A DNA stretch of 64,000 nt from Luteimicrobium sp042670205 (GCF_042670205.1 NZ_JBHUWD010000005.1:90459-154458); one strand, 5' to 3'. Counted from the first letter of the stretch, positions 26,022-35,485 are shown. Notes: a model not told the origin generated them from the letters alone. Program-made: numbers and translations.

Positions 26022-26846
26022 ATGGAGCCTGCCGCGACACCCCCGACCAGCACCGTCGCCGGAGCGCCGGGAACCGCCGGGAAAGACGCGTCTTCGCTGC
26101 TCGGACGGCTCGTCGCGGGGGGCGGGGCGCCGCGACTCACGTGGTATGCCTCGGGCGGTGAACGGATCGAGCTGTCGGGGGCCGTTCTGAGCAACTGGGT
26201 GACCAAGACCGCGAACCTCCTCGTCGAGGAATTCGACGTCGGTCCGGAAAGCACCGTCACGGTCGATCTTCCTGCGCACTGGCGGGGCATCACCTGGGTG
26301 CTCGCCGCATGGCGCGTGGGAGCGTGCGTGGACGTCCGCTCCGGCACCGACGCGGGCGACGTCGTCGTGACCACCGACCCCGCGCGGTGGGCCGGCCGCG
26401 GCCGCGACGTGGTGGCCGTCAGCCTCGCCCCGCTCGCCCGCAGCTTCGGCGCTCCCCTGCCGGCCGGCGTGATCGACGCCGCGGCGTCCGTGATGACCTA
26501 CGGCGACGTCCTCGGCTACGCGCCGCCCGTCGAACCCGCGGCCCCCGCGCTCGTTGCCGACGGCCTCGACGGGGCAGTCCCGCACGCCGACCTCCTCGCC
26601 TGGGCGGCCGCCGGGCCCGCCGGAAGCCTGGCCCCGGGGGCGCGGACCCTCCTGGTCGCGCGGGAGCCGGCCGCGTTCCTCCGCGACGCGACCGCGACGT
26701 GGGCCCGGGACGGGTCGGTGGTCGCGGTCACACCCGACGTCGCCGGGCTCGCCGCGTCCGCCCCCGACCGCTGGGAGCGCCTCGTCGCCGGCGAACGCGT
26801 CGACGTCCGCCTCGCCGACCCGGCCGACGAGCCGCAGGCGGGATGA
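26022..26846 (+). CDS. TIGR03089 family protein
   Basis: 274 aa. The sequence resembles the N-terminal part of acyl-adenylate-forming enzymes: PRLTWYASGGERIELSGAVLSNWVTKTANLL corresponds, in two parts (TWYASGGERIELSG and NWVTKTANLL), to the AMP-ligase opening, but the P-loop-like and catalytic C-terminal regions are absent. This truncated form is the actinobacterial family TIGR03089, of unknown function. It is divergent from whiB2 and overlaps the following glycosyltransferase gene by 4 bp, so the two are coupled. Confidence 0.85.
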   Translation: MEPAATPPTSTVAGAPGTAGKDASSLLGRLVAGGGAPRLTWYASGGERIELSGAVLSNWVTKTANLLVEEFDVGPESTVTVDLPAHWRGITWVLAAWRVGACVDVRSGTDAGDVVVTTDPARWAGRGRDVVAVSLAPLARSFGAPLPAGVIDAAASVMTYGDVLGYAPPVEPAAPALVADGLDGAVPHADLLAWAAAGPAGSLAPGARTLLVAREPAAFLRDATATWARDGSVVAVTPDVAGLAASAPDRWERLVAGERVDVRLADPADEPQAG

Positions 26847-27988
26847 GCACCGGCCGGGCGCGCGTCCTCCTGGTGGCGTTCACCCGCCACCGGGACGACG
26901 CGCGCGTCCGGCGCCTCGTCCGCACGCTCGTCGGCCGTGCCGACGTCACCACGGCCGGGTACGGCCCCGCACTGCCCGGACCGGTCCGTCACGTGACCCT
27001 CGGACCGGCGGACAGCCCGCACCCGCCGGCCTCGGCCGTCGCGACGGGCTGGCTCGCGCGCGGCGTCTCGCCGCTGCTGCGCTCGCCCGCCGCCCGCGCG
27101 ACCGCGGACGAGCTCGAGGGCGGCCGGTGGGACGCCGTCGTCGCGGTCGGCGCGGAGACGCTCCCGGTCGCCCGTCACCTCGCGGACGGCGCCGCGGTCT
27201 GGGCCGACGTGCGCGCCTGGCCCGACGCGGGGGCGCACGGGCCGTTCGCGCCGCTCGAGCGGGACGCGCTGCTCCGCGTGCTGCGCGAGGACCTCCCGCG
27301 CAGCGCCGCGGTGACCGTGGGCTCCGGCGCGCTCGCCGACCTCGTCCGCCGCGAGGTGCCCGGCCTGCAGCCCGACGTCGTCGTCGTGCAGGACACCTGG
27401 CCGCACGCCGACCTGTCCCCCACGCCCGTGGGCGACCCGGTCCGGCTGGTGCGCGCCGGCGTCGCACGGTCGGGCGCGGGCCTCGAGACCACGATCGACG
27501 CGATGCGGACCCTCGGGGACGGCTGGACCCTCGACCTCCTGCTCTCCGAGGGACCCGACGGGGGCGCCGTCCTGCGCCGGCTGCACGAGCGCGCGGCCGA
27601 GCTCGCCCAGGTGCGCATCGCGCCCGCGCCCGACGCCGACGAGCTGCCCCGCGCCCTCCACGGCTACGACGTCGCCACCTGGTGGGTCCCCCCGACGACG
27701 ACGCAGGCGTGCGCCGCGCTGCCGTCGTTCCTGCTGGCCGCGGTCCAGGCCCGGTGCGCGCTCGCTGTCGGCCCGGCGGCGCAGGCCGAGCGTCTCGTGC
27801 GGTCGCACGGGCTCGGCGTCGTCGCGGTCGACGTCTTCGCCGCCACGTGCGCCGCGTCGGTGCGCCGCCTCGGCCGGGACGGCATCGCCGCAGCCAAGCA
27901 GCGGGCCGACGCGGCCTCGGCCGAGCTGTCCTCCGCCGCGGACGACACGCGGCTGGCCGGGGTCCTCGACCGCCTCCGCCTCGGCTGA
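26843..27988 (+). CDS. putative glycosyltransferase (GT-B type)
   Basis: 381 aa. It starts RVLLVAFTRHRDDARVRRLV and continues with ADVTTAGYGP and WDAVVAVGAETLPVARHL, the pattern of N-terminal Rossmann domains in GT4/GT1-like transferases. PVRLVRAGVARSGAGLETTI then opens a second domain. The usual EPFG-type donor site is not clear, so the enzyme class is tentative. ATG 26843 overlaps the TIGR03089 stop. The LCP genes follow 104 bp downstream on the same strand, which fits wall glycopolymer work. Confidence 0.65.
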   Translation: MSTGRARVLLVAFTRHRDDARVRRLVRTLVGRADVTTAGYGPALPGPVRHVTLGPADSPHPPASAVATGWLARGVSPLLRSPAARATADELEGGRWDAVVAVGAETLPVARHLADGAAVWADVRAWPDAGAHGPFAPLERDALLRVLREDLPRSAAVTVGSGALADLVRREVPGLQPDVVVVQDTWPHADLSPTPVGDPVRLVRAGVARSGAGLETTIDAMRTLGDGWTLDLLLSEGPDGGAVLRRLHERAAELAQVRIAPAPDADELPRALHGYDVATWWVPPTTTQACAALPSFLLAAVQARCALAVGPAAQAERLVRSHGLGVVAVDVFAATCAASVRRLGRDGIAAAKQRADAASAELSSAADDTRLAGVLDRLRLG

Positions 27989-28078
27989 GATGCTGGGCCG
28001 GTCCACAGCAGGCCCATCTCCACAATCCCTCCACCGCGTGCGCTCCGGCGCCGCGCGGGGCCTGCGCAGCGCTCCGCT

Positions 28079-28084
28079 TAGGAT
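28079..28084 (+). promoter_or_regulatory. candidate -10 box of first LCP gene
   Basis: TAGGAT, 8 nt before the GTG at 28093. The 104 bp gap to the preceding gene also holds a weak GGGCC/GGCCC inverted repeat near 27994-28016. Confidence 0.4.
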
Positions 28085-28092
28085 CACATCCC

Positions 28093-29409
28093 GTGACGAC
28101 GAACTCCGCCGCCGAGAAGGGCGCCCCCCGACACGCCCGGTTCCTGCACACGCACGGCGTGGCGAAGGTGATGGGCCTGGTCCTCGTCGGCGCGCTCGCA
28201 GCGGTCAGCAGCGGCGCGTACGCGTTCGTCCGGCACTACCAGGGGAACATCGACACCGCCGACACGTCGTTCCTCGTGGCCAAGGACAAGAAGACCAAGG
28301 ACCCGAGCGACCCGGACGCCGGCCACGACCTCAACATCCTCATCCTGGGGTCCGACTCGCGCGGTGGCGCGAACAGCTCGATCGTCAAGGACAAGAACGA
28401 GGGCCAGCGCTCCGACACGACGATCGTCCTGCACGTCTCGGCAGACCGGAAGCGCATGGAGGCGGTCTCGATCCCCCGTGACTCCCTCGTCGACATCCCC
28501 GCGTGCCAGGTCGACTCGAAGGGGCACTCGACCGGCACCGCGCCGCACACCATGTTCAACGCCGCGTTCTCGTTCGGCGCCGACAAGGCGAAGGCCCTCG
28601 GCGGCGACGAGTCGGCGCAGATCGCCGGCGGCGCGGCGTGCACCTGGCAGACCGTCGAGTCCACCACCGGGATCACGCTCGACGGCTACGTCGTGCTCGA
28701 CTTCAGCGGCTTCGAGGGCATGATCAACGCGCTCGGCGGCGTGCCCATGTGCATCCCGACCGACATCGACGCCCCCAAGGCGAACCTCGAGCTCAAGGCC
28801 GGCTACCAGACGCTCAAGGGCAAGACGGCGCTCGGGTACGCCCGCGCCCGCGAGGGCGTGGGCGACGGCTCGGACCTCAGCCGCATCAAGCGCCAGCAGG
28901 AGCTCATGGGCGCGATCTCCAACAAGGTCTTCGCCCAGAACTTCCTCACCGACAGCCCGAAGCTCCTCAAGTTCCTCGACGCCGCGACCAAGTCGCTGCA
29001 CACGTCCAAGAGCGACGGCGGCCTCAACCTCGGGTCGATCACGAGCATCGCCGGGCTCGGCTTCAGCCTGCGCCACATGTCGACGTCGGACATCACGTTC
29101 CTGACGATCCCGAACGGCGCCGACCCGACGAACCCGAACCGTGTCGTGTGGACCCAGCCGGCCGCTTCGGAGATCTGGACGAAGCTCGCCGAGGACAAGC
29201 CGCTCACGGCCGCCGAGGAGAAGGCCGCGAAGAAGAAGACGCCGACCTCGACGTCCACCGCGAAGTCGACGAGCAAGTCGACCGCCGGCTCGAGCGCGTC
29301 GTCCGGCACGACGAAGAAGCCGAGCACGTCCTCCACGCCCAAGGACCGGGACAAGGACGGCATCACCGCGGCCGACGTCGTCAGCTCGAAGGCGGCCTGC
29401 ACGGCATGA
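28093..29409 (+). CDS. LytR-CpsA-Psr (LCP) family wall glycopolymer ligase
   Basis: 438 aa. A single membrane helix at about 25-46 is followed by an extracytoplasmic LCP domain: LNILILGSDSRGG, RSDTTIVLHV, VSIPRDSLVDIP and, in the C-terminal half, YARAREGVGDGSDLSRIKRQQ, which supply the pyrophosphate-binding Asp/Arg residues. The last 70 residues are a Lys/Ser/Thr-rich tail, probably wall-spanning and disordered. LCP enzymes move lipid-linked glycopolymers onto peptidoglycan. GTG 28093 was chosen because it starts the protein shortly before the membrane helix. The stop overlaps the next LCP gene by 4 bp. Confidence 0.92.
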   Translation: MTTNSAAEKGAPRHARFLHTHGVAKVMGLVLVGALAAVSSGAYAFVRHYQGNIDTADTSFLVAKDKKTKDPSDPDAGHDLNILILGSDSRGGANSSIVKDKNEGQRSDTTIVLHVSADRKRMEAVSIPRDSLVDIPACQVDSKGHSTGTAPHTMFNAAFSFGADKAKALGGDESAQIAGGAACTWQTVESTTGITLDGYVVLDFSGFEGMINALGGVPMCIPTDIDAPKANLELKAGYQTLKGKTALGYARAREGVGDGSDLSRIKRQQELMGAISNKVFAQNFLTDSPKLLKFLDAATKSLHTSKSDGGLNLGSITSIAGLGFSLRHMSTSDITFLTIPNGADPTNPNRVVWTQPAASEIWTKLAEDKPLTAAEEKAAKKKTPTSTSTAKSTSKSTAGSSASSGTTKKPSTSSTPKDRDKDGITAADVVSSKAACTA

Positions 29410-30773
29410 CGTCCGACCCTCGGTCCAGGCCTCCGAGCTTCACCCCGCAGTCGGGGCGCGAGTCGCGCCCCGAAGCGGCGGACGGCGTCATCAAGGTCGG
29501 GCCCGACGGCTCCGGTGGCACCACGCCCCCGCCCCCGCCCGCGCGGCCCGCGTCCCGCGTGACGCGGCAGTCCAGCGGCCCCGTCCCGGTGGACCGCAGC
29601 GGCGGTCGCGGTCGCGCCCGCGCCGGCTCCGCCCAGCCCCCGGCCATCCCCCCGGCGAGCGTCACGCGCGCCCCCCGAGCAGCCGCCGACGAGCGCCGTC
29701 CGGCCACGTCGCCCACGACCCGCGCACCGGGCCGCACCCCCGGCGGCAGCGGCGGCGGCCGCGGCCCGGGCGACGGCGCGCGCCCCGGCACGGCACCCGG
29801 TGGCGCGGCGCCCGGCCGCATCCGGCTGCGCAAGGGCCGGATCGTCGCCGTCGTCGCGAGCCTCGTCGTGGTCGGGATGATCGCCTGGCCGATCGGGCTC
29901 GTGGCCTGGGCGAACGGCAAGCTCGACCACGTCGAGGCACTGAGCGACACGAAGGGCACCCCCGGCACCACCTACCTCATCGCGGGCTCCGACTCGCGCT
30001 CCGACGGGGTCGTCAAGGACGGCACGTCGGGCGCGCGCACCGACACGATCATGCTGCTCCAGGTCCCCGACTCGGGCACGACGTCCCTGATCTCGATCCC
30101 TCGCGACTCCTACGTGAAGATCCCCGGGCACGGCAGCAACAAGATCAACGCGGCCTACTCGTTCGGCGGGGCCCCGCTCCTGGTCAAGACGGTCGAGAAG
30201 CTCACGAGCATGCACGTCGACCACTACGTCGAGGTCGGGTTCGGGGGGGTCGAGGACATCGTCGACGCGGTCGGCGGCGTCCACCTGTGCCTCGACTACG
30301 ACGTGAACGACAAGAAGTCCGAGCTGAAGTGGAAGGCCGGCTGCCACGACGTCGGGGGCAAGACGGCGCTCGCGTTCTCCCGCATGCGCTACTCGGACCC
30401 CACGAGCGACTTCGGGCGCACCGACCGGCAGCGCCAGCTCGTCAACGCGATCGCCGCGAAGGCCGCCAAGCCGAGCCTGCTGTTCAAGCCGGCCACCCAG
30501 GTCAAGCTGGTCGACGCCGGCACCGCGGTGCTCCAGGTCGACGACGGGACCAACGTGGTCGACCTCGCGAAGCTCGGGATGGCGTTCAAGGCCGCGAACG
30601 GCAAGGACGGCGTCACCGGTCTGCCTCCGATCTCCGACCGCGACTACCGGCCCGGGAACGTCGGGTCGAGCGTCCGGCTCGACCCGGACAAGACCCCGGC
30701 GTTCTTCTCGAAGGTGATGAACGGCAAGCTGAAGGCCGGCACGGTCAACTCCGAGAGCTCGTCGAAGGGCTGA
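29406..30773 (+). CDS. LytR-CpsA-Psr (LCP) family protein
   Basis: 455 aa. A cytosolic N-terminus of about 140 residues is unusually rich in Pro, Gly and Arg (PPPPPARPASR, GGSGGGRGPGDG), followed by a membrane helix (IVAVVASLVVVGMIAWPI) and the LCP domain: YLIAGSDSRSD, ARTDTIMLLQV, LISIPRDSYVKIPG and FSRMRYSDPTSDFGRTDRQ. The acidic and Arg residues of the active site are present. It is coupled to the upstream LCP gene by ATGA. Two adjacent LCP enzymes could serve different glycopolymers. Convergent with purE. Confidence 0.92.
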   Translation: MTSDPRSRPPSFTPQSGRESRPEAADGVIKVGPDGSGGTTPPPPPARPASRVTRQSSGPVPVDRSGGRGRARAGSAQPPAIPPASVTRAPRAAADERRPATSPTTRAPGRTPGGSGGGRGPGDGARPGTAPGGAAPGRIRLRKGRIVAVVASLVVVGMIAWPIGLVAWANGKLDHVEALSDTKGTPGTTYLIAGSDSRSDGVVKDGTSGARTDTIMLLQVPDSGTTSLISIPRDSYVKIPGHGSNKINAAYSFGGAPLLVKTVEKLTSMHVDHYVEVGFGGVEDIVDAVGGVHLCLDYDVNDKKSELKWKAGCHDVGGKTALAFSRMRYSDPTSDFGRTDRQRQLVNAIAAKAAKPSLLFKPATQVKLVDAGTAVLQVDDGTNVVDLAKLGMAFKAANGKDGVTGLPPISDRDYRPGNVGSSVRLDPDKTPAFFSKVMNGKLKAGTVNSESSSKG

Positions 30774-30832
30774 GCCCCCACCGCCCGCCGGCCCGCGTAG
30801 CCCGCGCGGGCTCGCTGCCCGCGGAGCCCTCG

Positions 30833-31396
30833 TCAGGCGCCGAAGCCGACCCTGCCCGACCGCGACGCACGCAGGCGAGCGCCCTTCTCCCTGGCCTGGT
30901 CCCCGAGCTGCACCTGGAACGCCGCCATCCGTACGCGCAGCGCGGCGGCGTCGTCGCCCGAACCCGCGCCGAGGATGCGTGCGGCGAGGAGGCCCGCGTT
31001 CCGTGCGCCGCCGACCGACACGGTCGCGACGGGCACGCCCGCGGGCATCTGGACGATCGACAGCAGCGAGTCCATGCCGTCGAGGTGCGCCAGCGGGACC
31101 GGCACCCCGATGACCGGCAGCGGTGTGACGGCGGCGAGCATGCCGGGCAGGTGCGCCGCCCCGCCGGCGCCCGCGACGATGACGCGCAGGCCGCGGTCTG
31201 CGGCGGCGCGGCCGTACTCGATCATCTCCGTCGGCATCCGGTGGGCCGAGACGACGTCGACCTCGATCGGGACGCCGAACTCCGCCAGCGCGTCGGCCGC
31301 GGCCTGCATCACCGGCCAGTCGGAGTCCGAGCCCATGACGATCCCGACGAGGGGCCCGCCGGTCCCGGTGCCGCTCGCTGCGCTCTGCTCGCTCAT
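30833..31396 (-). CDS. purE: N5-carboxyaminoimidazole ribonucleotide mutase
   Basis: 187 aa class I PurE, converting N5-CAIR to CAIR in purine synthesis. It shows VGIVMGSDSDWPVM near the N-terminus, VVSAHRMP, and VIVAGAGGAAHLPGM with GVPVPLAHLDGMDSLLSIVQMP given here in parts (GVPVPLAHLDG, LLSIVQMP). The ATG at 31396 overlaps the purK stop by 4 bp, so PurK and PurE are made together, as expected for consecutive steps. Confidence 0.96.
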   Translation of the reverse strand: MSEQSAASGTGTGGPLVGIVMGSDSDWPVMQAAADALAEFGVPIEVDVVSAHRMPTEMIEYGRAAADRGLRVIVAGAGGAAHLPGMLAAVTPLPVIGVPVPLAHLDGMDSLLSIVQMPAGVPVATVSVGGARNAGLLAARILGAGSGDDAAALRVRMAAFQVQLGDQAREKGARLRASRSGRVGFGA

Positions 31397-32601
31397 CGCT
31401 GCTCCTGTGTCGGCACGGCGTCGCCGCGCAGGACCGCCGCGGCCGCACGGGCGCGGTCGCGGGTCGCGGCGAGGTCGTCGCCGCTGACGTTCACGTGGCC
31501 GAGCTTGCGGCCCGGACGCACGTCCTTCCCGTACAGCCAGACGCGGGCGTCGCCGTCGGCGAGGACCTCCGGCAGCGCGTCCGTGAGCTCCGTGCGCTCC
31601 GACCCGAGGACGTTCGCCATGACGGTCCACGGTGCGACAGGAGCGGTGTCACCGAGCGGCAGGTCGAGCACCGCGCGCAGGTGCTGCTCGAACTGGCTCG
31701 TGACCGAGCCGTCGATGGTCCAGTGGCCCGAGTTGTGCGGGCGCATCGCGAGCTCGTTGACGAGCACGCGGCCCGGCTCGTCCGGGGTCCCGCCCGGGAC
31801 CTCGAACAGCTCGACCGCGAGCACGCCCGTCACGTCGAGCCCCTCGGCGACCGCTGCCGCGACCTCACGGGCCTGCGCCTCGAGCGCGGGGTCGAGGTCG
31901 GGGGCCGGGGCCGTGACCTCGGCGCAGACGCCGTCACGCTGCACCGACTCCACGACCGGCCACGCGCGCACCTCGCCCGACGGCCGCCGGGCCACGAGGG
32001 CGGCGAGCTCGCGCCGGAACGGGACCTTCTCCTCGACGAGCAGCTGCGGGCCACCGGCCTGGGCCGCGGCGAGCCAGTCCGCGACGTCGTCGGCGCTGCG
32101 CACCACGCGCACGCCCTTGCCGTCGTAGCCGCCGCGGCTCGTCTTCACCACGGCCTCTCCCCCGACCTCGTCGAGGAACGCGGCCAGGTCGCGGGCGCCG
32201 TCGGCGGCGTCGACCGCGAGGGGCGCCCAGCGGGGGCACGGCACGCCGAGCGCCGTCAGGCGGGTCCGCATGACGATCTTGTCCTGGGCGTGGCGCAGCG
32301 CGTCCGGCCCGGGGTGCACCGGGACGCCCTCGTCCTGGAGGGCCACGAGGAGCGCCGACGGGACGTGCTCGTGCTCGAAGGTCAGCACGGCGGCCGCCGC
32401 GTCGTCGGGCGGAGCGACGAGCGCGCGGACCGCGGCCTCGTCCGCGGCGGCGCCGACGGGGGCGTCCGCGAGGACCTGAGCCGCGGAGCCGTCAGGCGAC
32501 TCCACGAGCACCCGCAACCGGACGCCCAGGCGGGCGGCGGCGGGTGCCATCATGCGGGCGAGCTGCCCGCCTCCGACGACGGCCACGACTGGTGCTGACA
32601 C
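31393..32601 (-). CDS. purK: N5-carboxyaminoimidazole ribonucleotide synthase
   Basis: 402 aa ATP-grasp enzyme that carboxylates AIR with bicarbonate. It begins VVAVVGGGQLARMM (nucleotide-binding loop), contains VVKTSRGGYDGKGVRVV of the ATP-grasp domain and NELAMRPHNSGHWTIDG of the active site. The start is GTG 32601, 8 nt after a TAGGCT box, giving the expected N-terminus. It forms a two-gene unit with purE and is divergent from gtrA. Confidence 0.96.
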   Translation of the reverse strand: MSAPVVAVVGGGQLARMMAPAAARLGVRLRVLVESPDGSAAQVLADAPVGAAADEAAVRALVAPPDDAAAAVLTFEHEHVPSALLVALQDEGVPVHPGPDALRHAQDKIVMRTRLTALGVPCPRWAPLAVDAADGARDLAAFLDEVGGEAVVKTSRGGYDGKGVRVVRSADDVADWLAAAQAGGPQLLVEEKVPFRRELAALVARRPSGEVRAWPVVESVQRDGVCAEVTAPAPDLDPALEAQAREVAAAVAEGLDVTGVLAVELFEVPGGTPDEPGRVLVNELAMRPHNSGHWTIDGSVTSQFEQHLRAVLDLPLGDTAPVAPWTVMANVLGSERTELTDALPEVLADGDARVWLYGKDVRPGRKLGHVNVSGDDLAATRDRARAAAAVLRGDAVPTQEQR

Positions 32602-32609
32602 GGTCCCCG

Positions 32610-32615
32610 AGCCTA
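32610..32615 (-). promoter_or_regulatory. candidate -10 box of purKE (leaderless)
   Basis: TAGGCT on the minus strand, 8 nt upstream of the GTG start of purK. Confidence 0.4.
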
Positions 32616-32708
32616 TCGGACGCGGGGACGGTGCGGCCCCGGCGACCGCGGGACGACGACGCCGTTGCCGTCCTGTGGGCCGCCCCGGGCGTATCCAGGC
32701 TGCTGCGC

Positions 32709-32714
32709 TACCGT
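32709..32714 (+). promoter_or_regulatory. candidate -10 box of gtrA
   Basis: TACCGT, 7 nt before the ATG at 32722. Confidence 0.35.
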
Positions 32715-32721
32715 TCGGGGA

Positions 32722-33342
32722 ATGACCGACGTGACGCCTGCCGGCGAACCGGGCCGGCTGGGCAGCCCGGAGGCCGACCGCCCGAGCAGCTTCCCCTTCG
32801 TGCTGGCCGCGTCGGAGGCGCCGGGCACCGACGTCGCCCACGTCGCCGCCGACGCCGTCGTCGCACCCGGGGCGGGCACGTCCCGCGCGCGCCGCCTCAG
32901 CCGTGAGCGACTGTACGAGCTGGCGAAGTTCGGGTCGGTCGGCGCGGTGTCGTTCGTGGTGGACATGGGGCTGTTCAACCTGCTGCAGTTCGGGCCCGGG
33001 CACCTCCTCGACGCCAAGCCCCTGACGGCCCGCGTCGTCTCGGTCGCGGTCGCGACGCTCGTCGCGTGGGTCGGGAACCGGCTCTGGACGTTCTCCGACC
33101 GGCGCACCGAGAACCGTCCGCGCGAGCTCGCGGGCTTCATCGTGGTCAACGTCGGCGGCCTGCTCATCGGCATCGGCGTGCTCGCGCTCTTCGTGTACCC
33201 GCTGGGTCTCGACTCACCGCTCTGGAAGAACGTCGCGAACCTGCTCGGCATCGGTCTGGGCACGATCTTCCGCTACTTCGCCTACCGGTACCTCGTGTTC
33301 ACCGGCGGCGAGGCCGCCACGGAAGCCACACCGGCGAAGTAG
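32722..33342 (+). CDS. GtrA family membrane protein
   Basis: 206 aa. About 75 cytosolic residues precede four predicted membrane helices, starting at LAKFGSVGAVSFVVDMGLF and closing with TIFRYFAYRYLVF, the GtrA signature. GtrA proteins are thought to help flip polyprenyl-linked glucose or other sugars in glycan modification. The long N-terminal extension is not typical. Start ATG 32722 follows a TACCGT box; an in-frame upstream ATG would add residues without family character. Convergent with the histidine kinase gene. Confidence 0.88.
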   Translation: MTDVTPAGEPGRLGSPEADRPSSFPFVLAASEAPGTDVAHVAADAVVAPGAGTSRARRLSRERLYELAKFGSVGAVSFVVDMGLFNLLQFGPGHLLDAKPLTARVVSVAVATLVAWVGNRLWTFSDRRTENRPRELAGFIVVNVGGLLIGIGVLALFVYPLGLDSPLWKNVANLLGIGLGTIFRYFAYRYLVFTGGEAATEATPAK

Positions 33343-33372
33343 CGCGGCCGCCCCGCCCCGCTCGCGGCCGCG
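33343..33372. terminator. candidate bidirectional terminator between gtrA and sensor kinase
   Basis: CGCGGCCG at 33343-33350 pairs with CGCGGCCGCG at 33363-33372 around a C-rich loop. It fills the 33 bp gap between convergent genes. There is no U-tract. Confidence 0.35.
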
Positions 33373-33375
33373 GAG

Positions 33376-34716
33376 TCACCCGTCGTCCGACTTGCGGCGC
33401 CCCTTGCGTCCCCGCGCGCTCGAGACCGTCGCGCCGGCCGGGAGCACGACCTGCGGGTCGAGCGTGTGCGGCACGCCCGCGAGGAAGACCGAGAACACCG
33501 CGGGGCGGCGCTGCGACAGCTCGAGCCGGCCGCCGTCGGCGGCGGCCAGGTCGCGGGCCAGCGCGAGCCCGAGCCCGGTGCCCTTCCCGGACGTCACCTC
33601 GCGCTCGAAGATGTTCGGCGCCAGCTCGTCGGGCACGCCCTCGCCCTCGTCGGCGACCTCGATGACGATCGAGCCCGACCGCCCCGGCCGTGAACGCACC
33701 GTCGTCGTGCCCCCGCCGTGCGTGAGCGAGTTCTCGACGAGCGTCGCGAGCACCTGGGCGAGCGCGCCCGGCGTCGCCAGGACGTACGTGTCGACGGGGA
33801 CGTCGATCACGAGGCGGCGGCCCGCCGACTCGAAGCTCGGCAGCCACTCCTCCTCCTGCTGCCGGACGACCTCGACGAGGCGCACGGCCTCCGTCGTGCC
33901 GCCCTGGGCGCGACGCGACCGGGTCAGCAGGTCGTCCACGACCGTGACCAGCCGCTCGACCTGCTCGAGCGAGATGCGCGCCTCCTCCTGGACCGCAGGG
34001 TCCTCCGACATGAGGGAGATCTCCTCGAGCCGCATGGACAGCGCTGTGAGCGGCGTGCGGAGCTGGTGCGAGGCGTCGGCGGCGAACTGCCGTTCCGTGG
34101 CGAGGCGGCTCGCGAGCCGGTCCGACGTGCGCGCGAGCTCCGCCGCGACGAGGTCGAGCTCCTCGACGCCCGACTCCTCCATCTGCGGGCGCACCTGTCC
34201 CGACCCGAGCTGTTCGGCGGACGCCGCCAGGTACACGAGCGGCGCCGACAGCCGGTTCGCCTGGATCACCGCCATCGCGATGCCCGCGAGGATCGCGACG
34301 ACGGCGGCCGCGATCACGAACAGCACGATCCGCATGGACTGCCAGTACAGCTCCCAGTACGAGACCTCGAGCGTGACGAGCGCACCCTCCGACGAGCGCA
34401 CCGCCCGCTGCTCGACGCGACCCTGGATCTGGTCCCCGGCGACGAGCCGCCGACCGTCGTAGAAGATGATCACGCGGGCGGGCACCTGGCTGTTGCCGCC
34501 GGTCGCGACCGCGACGCTCGCCGCTGACGCGAGGGCCTCGTCGCCGTTGCTGATCGCGCGGTCGACGGCGCGCGCGAGAGTCTGGGTGCGGCGCTCGAGG
34601 TCGTCGAGGTCGTTGTCGTGGACGTACTGGGCCCCGAAGAACGCGAGGGGGAAGCCCAGGAGCAGCACGGCCACCGCGACCGCGGCGACGGTCGCCTGGA
34701 GCATCCGCTGACGCAC
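33376..34716 (-). CDS. sensor histidine kinase (OmpR-partner type)
   Basis: 446 aa membrane kinase: TM1 near 9-29 and TM2 near 135-157 enclose a small extracytoplasmic sensor. A HAMP linker follows (NRLSAPLVYLAASAEQLGSG), then HisKA with FAADASHQLRTPLTAL (phospho-His) and a HATPase domain with VLATLVENSLTHGG (N box) and DEGEGVPDEL (G1). It lies 76 bp downstream of its probable response regulator gene on the same strand. The signal is unknown. The ATG at 34716 gives a compact N-terminus before TM1. Confidence 0.92.
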   Translation of the reverse strand: MRQRMLQATVAAVAVAVLLLGFPLAFFGAQYVHDNDLDDLERRTQTLARAVDRAISNGDEALASAASVAVATGGNSQVPARVIIFYDGRRLVAGDQIQGRVEQRAVRSSEGALVTLEVSYWELYWQSMRIVLFVIAAAVVAILAGIAMAVIQANRLSAPLVYLAASAEQLGSGQVRPQMEESGVEELDLVAAELARTSDRLASRLATERQFAADASHQLRTPLTALSMRLEEISLMSEDPAVQEEARISLEQVERLVTVVDDLLTRSRRAQGGTTEAVRLVEVVRQQEEEWLPSFESAGRRLVIDVPVDTYVLATPGALAQVLATLVENSLTHGGGTTTVRSRPGRSGSIVIEVADEGEGVPDELAPNIFEREVTSGKGTGLGLALARDLAAADGGRLELSQRRPAVFSVFLAGVPHTLDPQVVLPAGATVSSARGRKGRRKSDDG

Positions 34717-34792
34717 GGCTCAGACCTTCCCGACGCCGGCCCGCGTCACGAGCGGCTGTGAGGTGTTCGTGTCCGTCTCTCCGACCTGCTCG

Positions 34793-35479
34793 TCAGTGGC
34801 CGCCGGTCTCGAACCGGAAGCCCAGCCCTCGGACGGTCGCGACGTACCGGGGGGAGTTCGCGTCGTCGCCGAGCTTGCGCCGCAGCCACGAGACGTGCAT
34901 GTCGAGGGTCTTGGTGGAGCCCGCCGGCTCGGCGCCCCAGACCTCGCGCATCAGGGCGTCGCGGACGACGACGCTGCCCGCGTTCTGCACGAGGACCCGC
35001 AGGAGGTCGAACTCCTTGGTGGTGAGGTGCAGCTCGCGGTCGCCCTGGAACGCGCGGTGCGCCGCGACGTCGACGACGACGTCCTGCGCGACGAGCTCCT
35101 CCTCGTCGGGCGCCTCGCCGCCGTGCGTGCGGCGCAGCAGCGCGCGGACGCGCGCGAGCAGCTCGGCCAGGCGGAACGGCTTGGTGACGTAGTCGTCGGC
35201 GCCGGCGTCGAGCCCGACGACGAGGTCGACCTCGTCGGCGCGAGCCGTGAGGACGAGGATCGGGGTGGTCAGACCAGCGCCGCGGATCGCGCGGGCGACG
35301 TCCAGGCCGTCCATGTCCGGGAGACCCAGGTCGAGGACGACGACGTCGGCGGCCTCTGCGGAGTCGATGGCGCCTTGCCCGGTCCCTTGCACGACGACGT
35401 TGTATCCCTCGCGCGTGAGCGCACGTGCCAAAGGCTCGGCAATCGCCGTGTCATCCTCGGCCAGCAATACGTTGGTCAT
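34793..35479 (-). CDS. OmpR-family response regulator
   Basis: 228 aa. The receiver domain has acidic pocket EDD (8-10), phospho-acceptor D50 in VVLDLGLPDMDG, and Lys in DDYVTKPF. The C-terminal winged helix includes LTTKEFDLLRVL and TLDMHVSWLRRKLGDD. ATG 35479 follows a TAGCAT box by 6 nt. The histidine kinase gene follows on the same strand, so the two form one system; the divergent NarL-type system lies 219 bp away. Confidence 0.94.
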   Translation of the reverse strand: MTNVLLAEDDTAIAEPLARALTREGYNVVVQGTGQGAIDSAEAADVVVLDLGLPDMDGLDVARAIRGAGLTTPILVLTARADEVDLVVGLDAGADDYVTKPFRLAELLARVRALLRRTHGGEAPDEEELVAQDVVVDVAAHRAFQGDRELHLTTKEFDLLRVLVQNAGSVVVRDALMREVWGAEPAGSTKTLDMHVSWLRRKLGDDANSPRYVATVRGLGFRFETGGH

Positions 35480-35485
35480 TGGGCC

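Noticed and set aside
26554..28092. N-terminal extension of the first LCP protein
   Set aside because: It overlaps the glycosyltransferase gene in another frame; the GTG at 28093 places the membrane helix at the normal distance.
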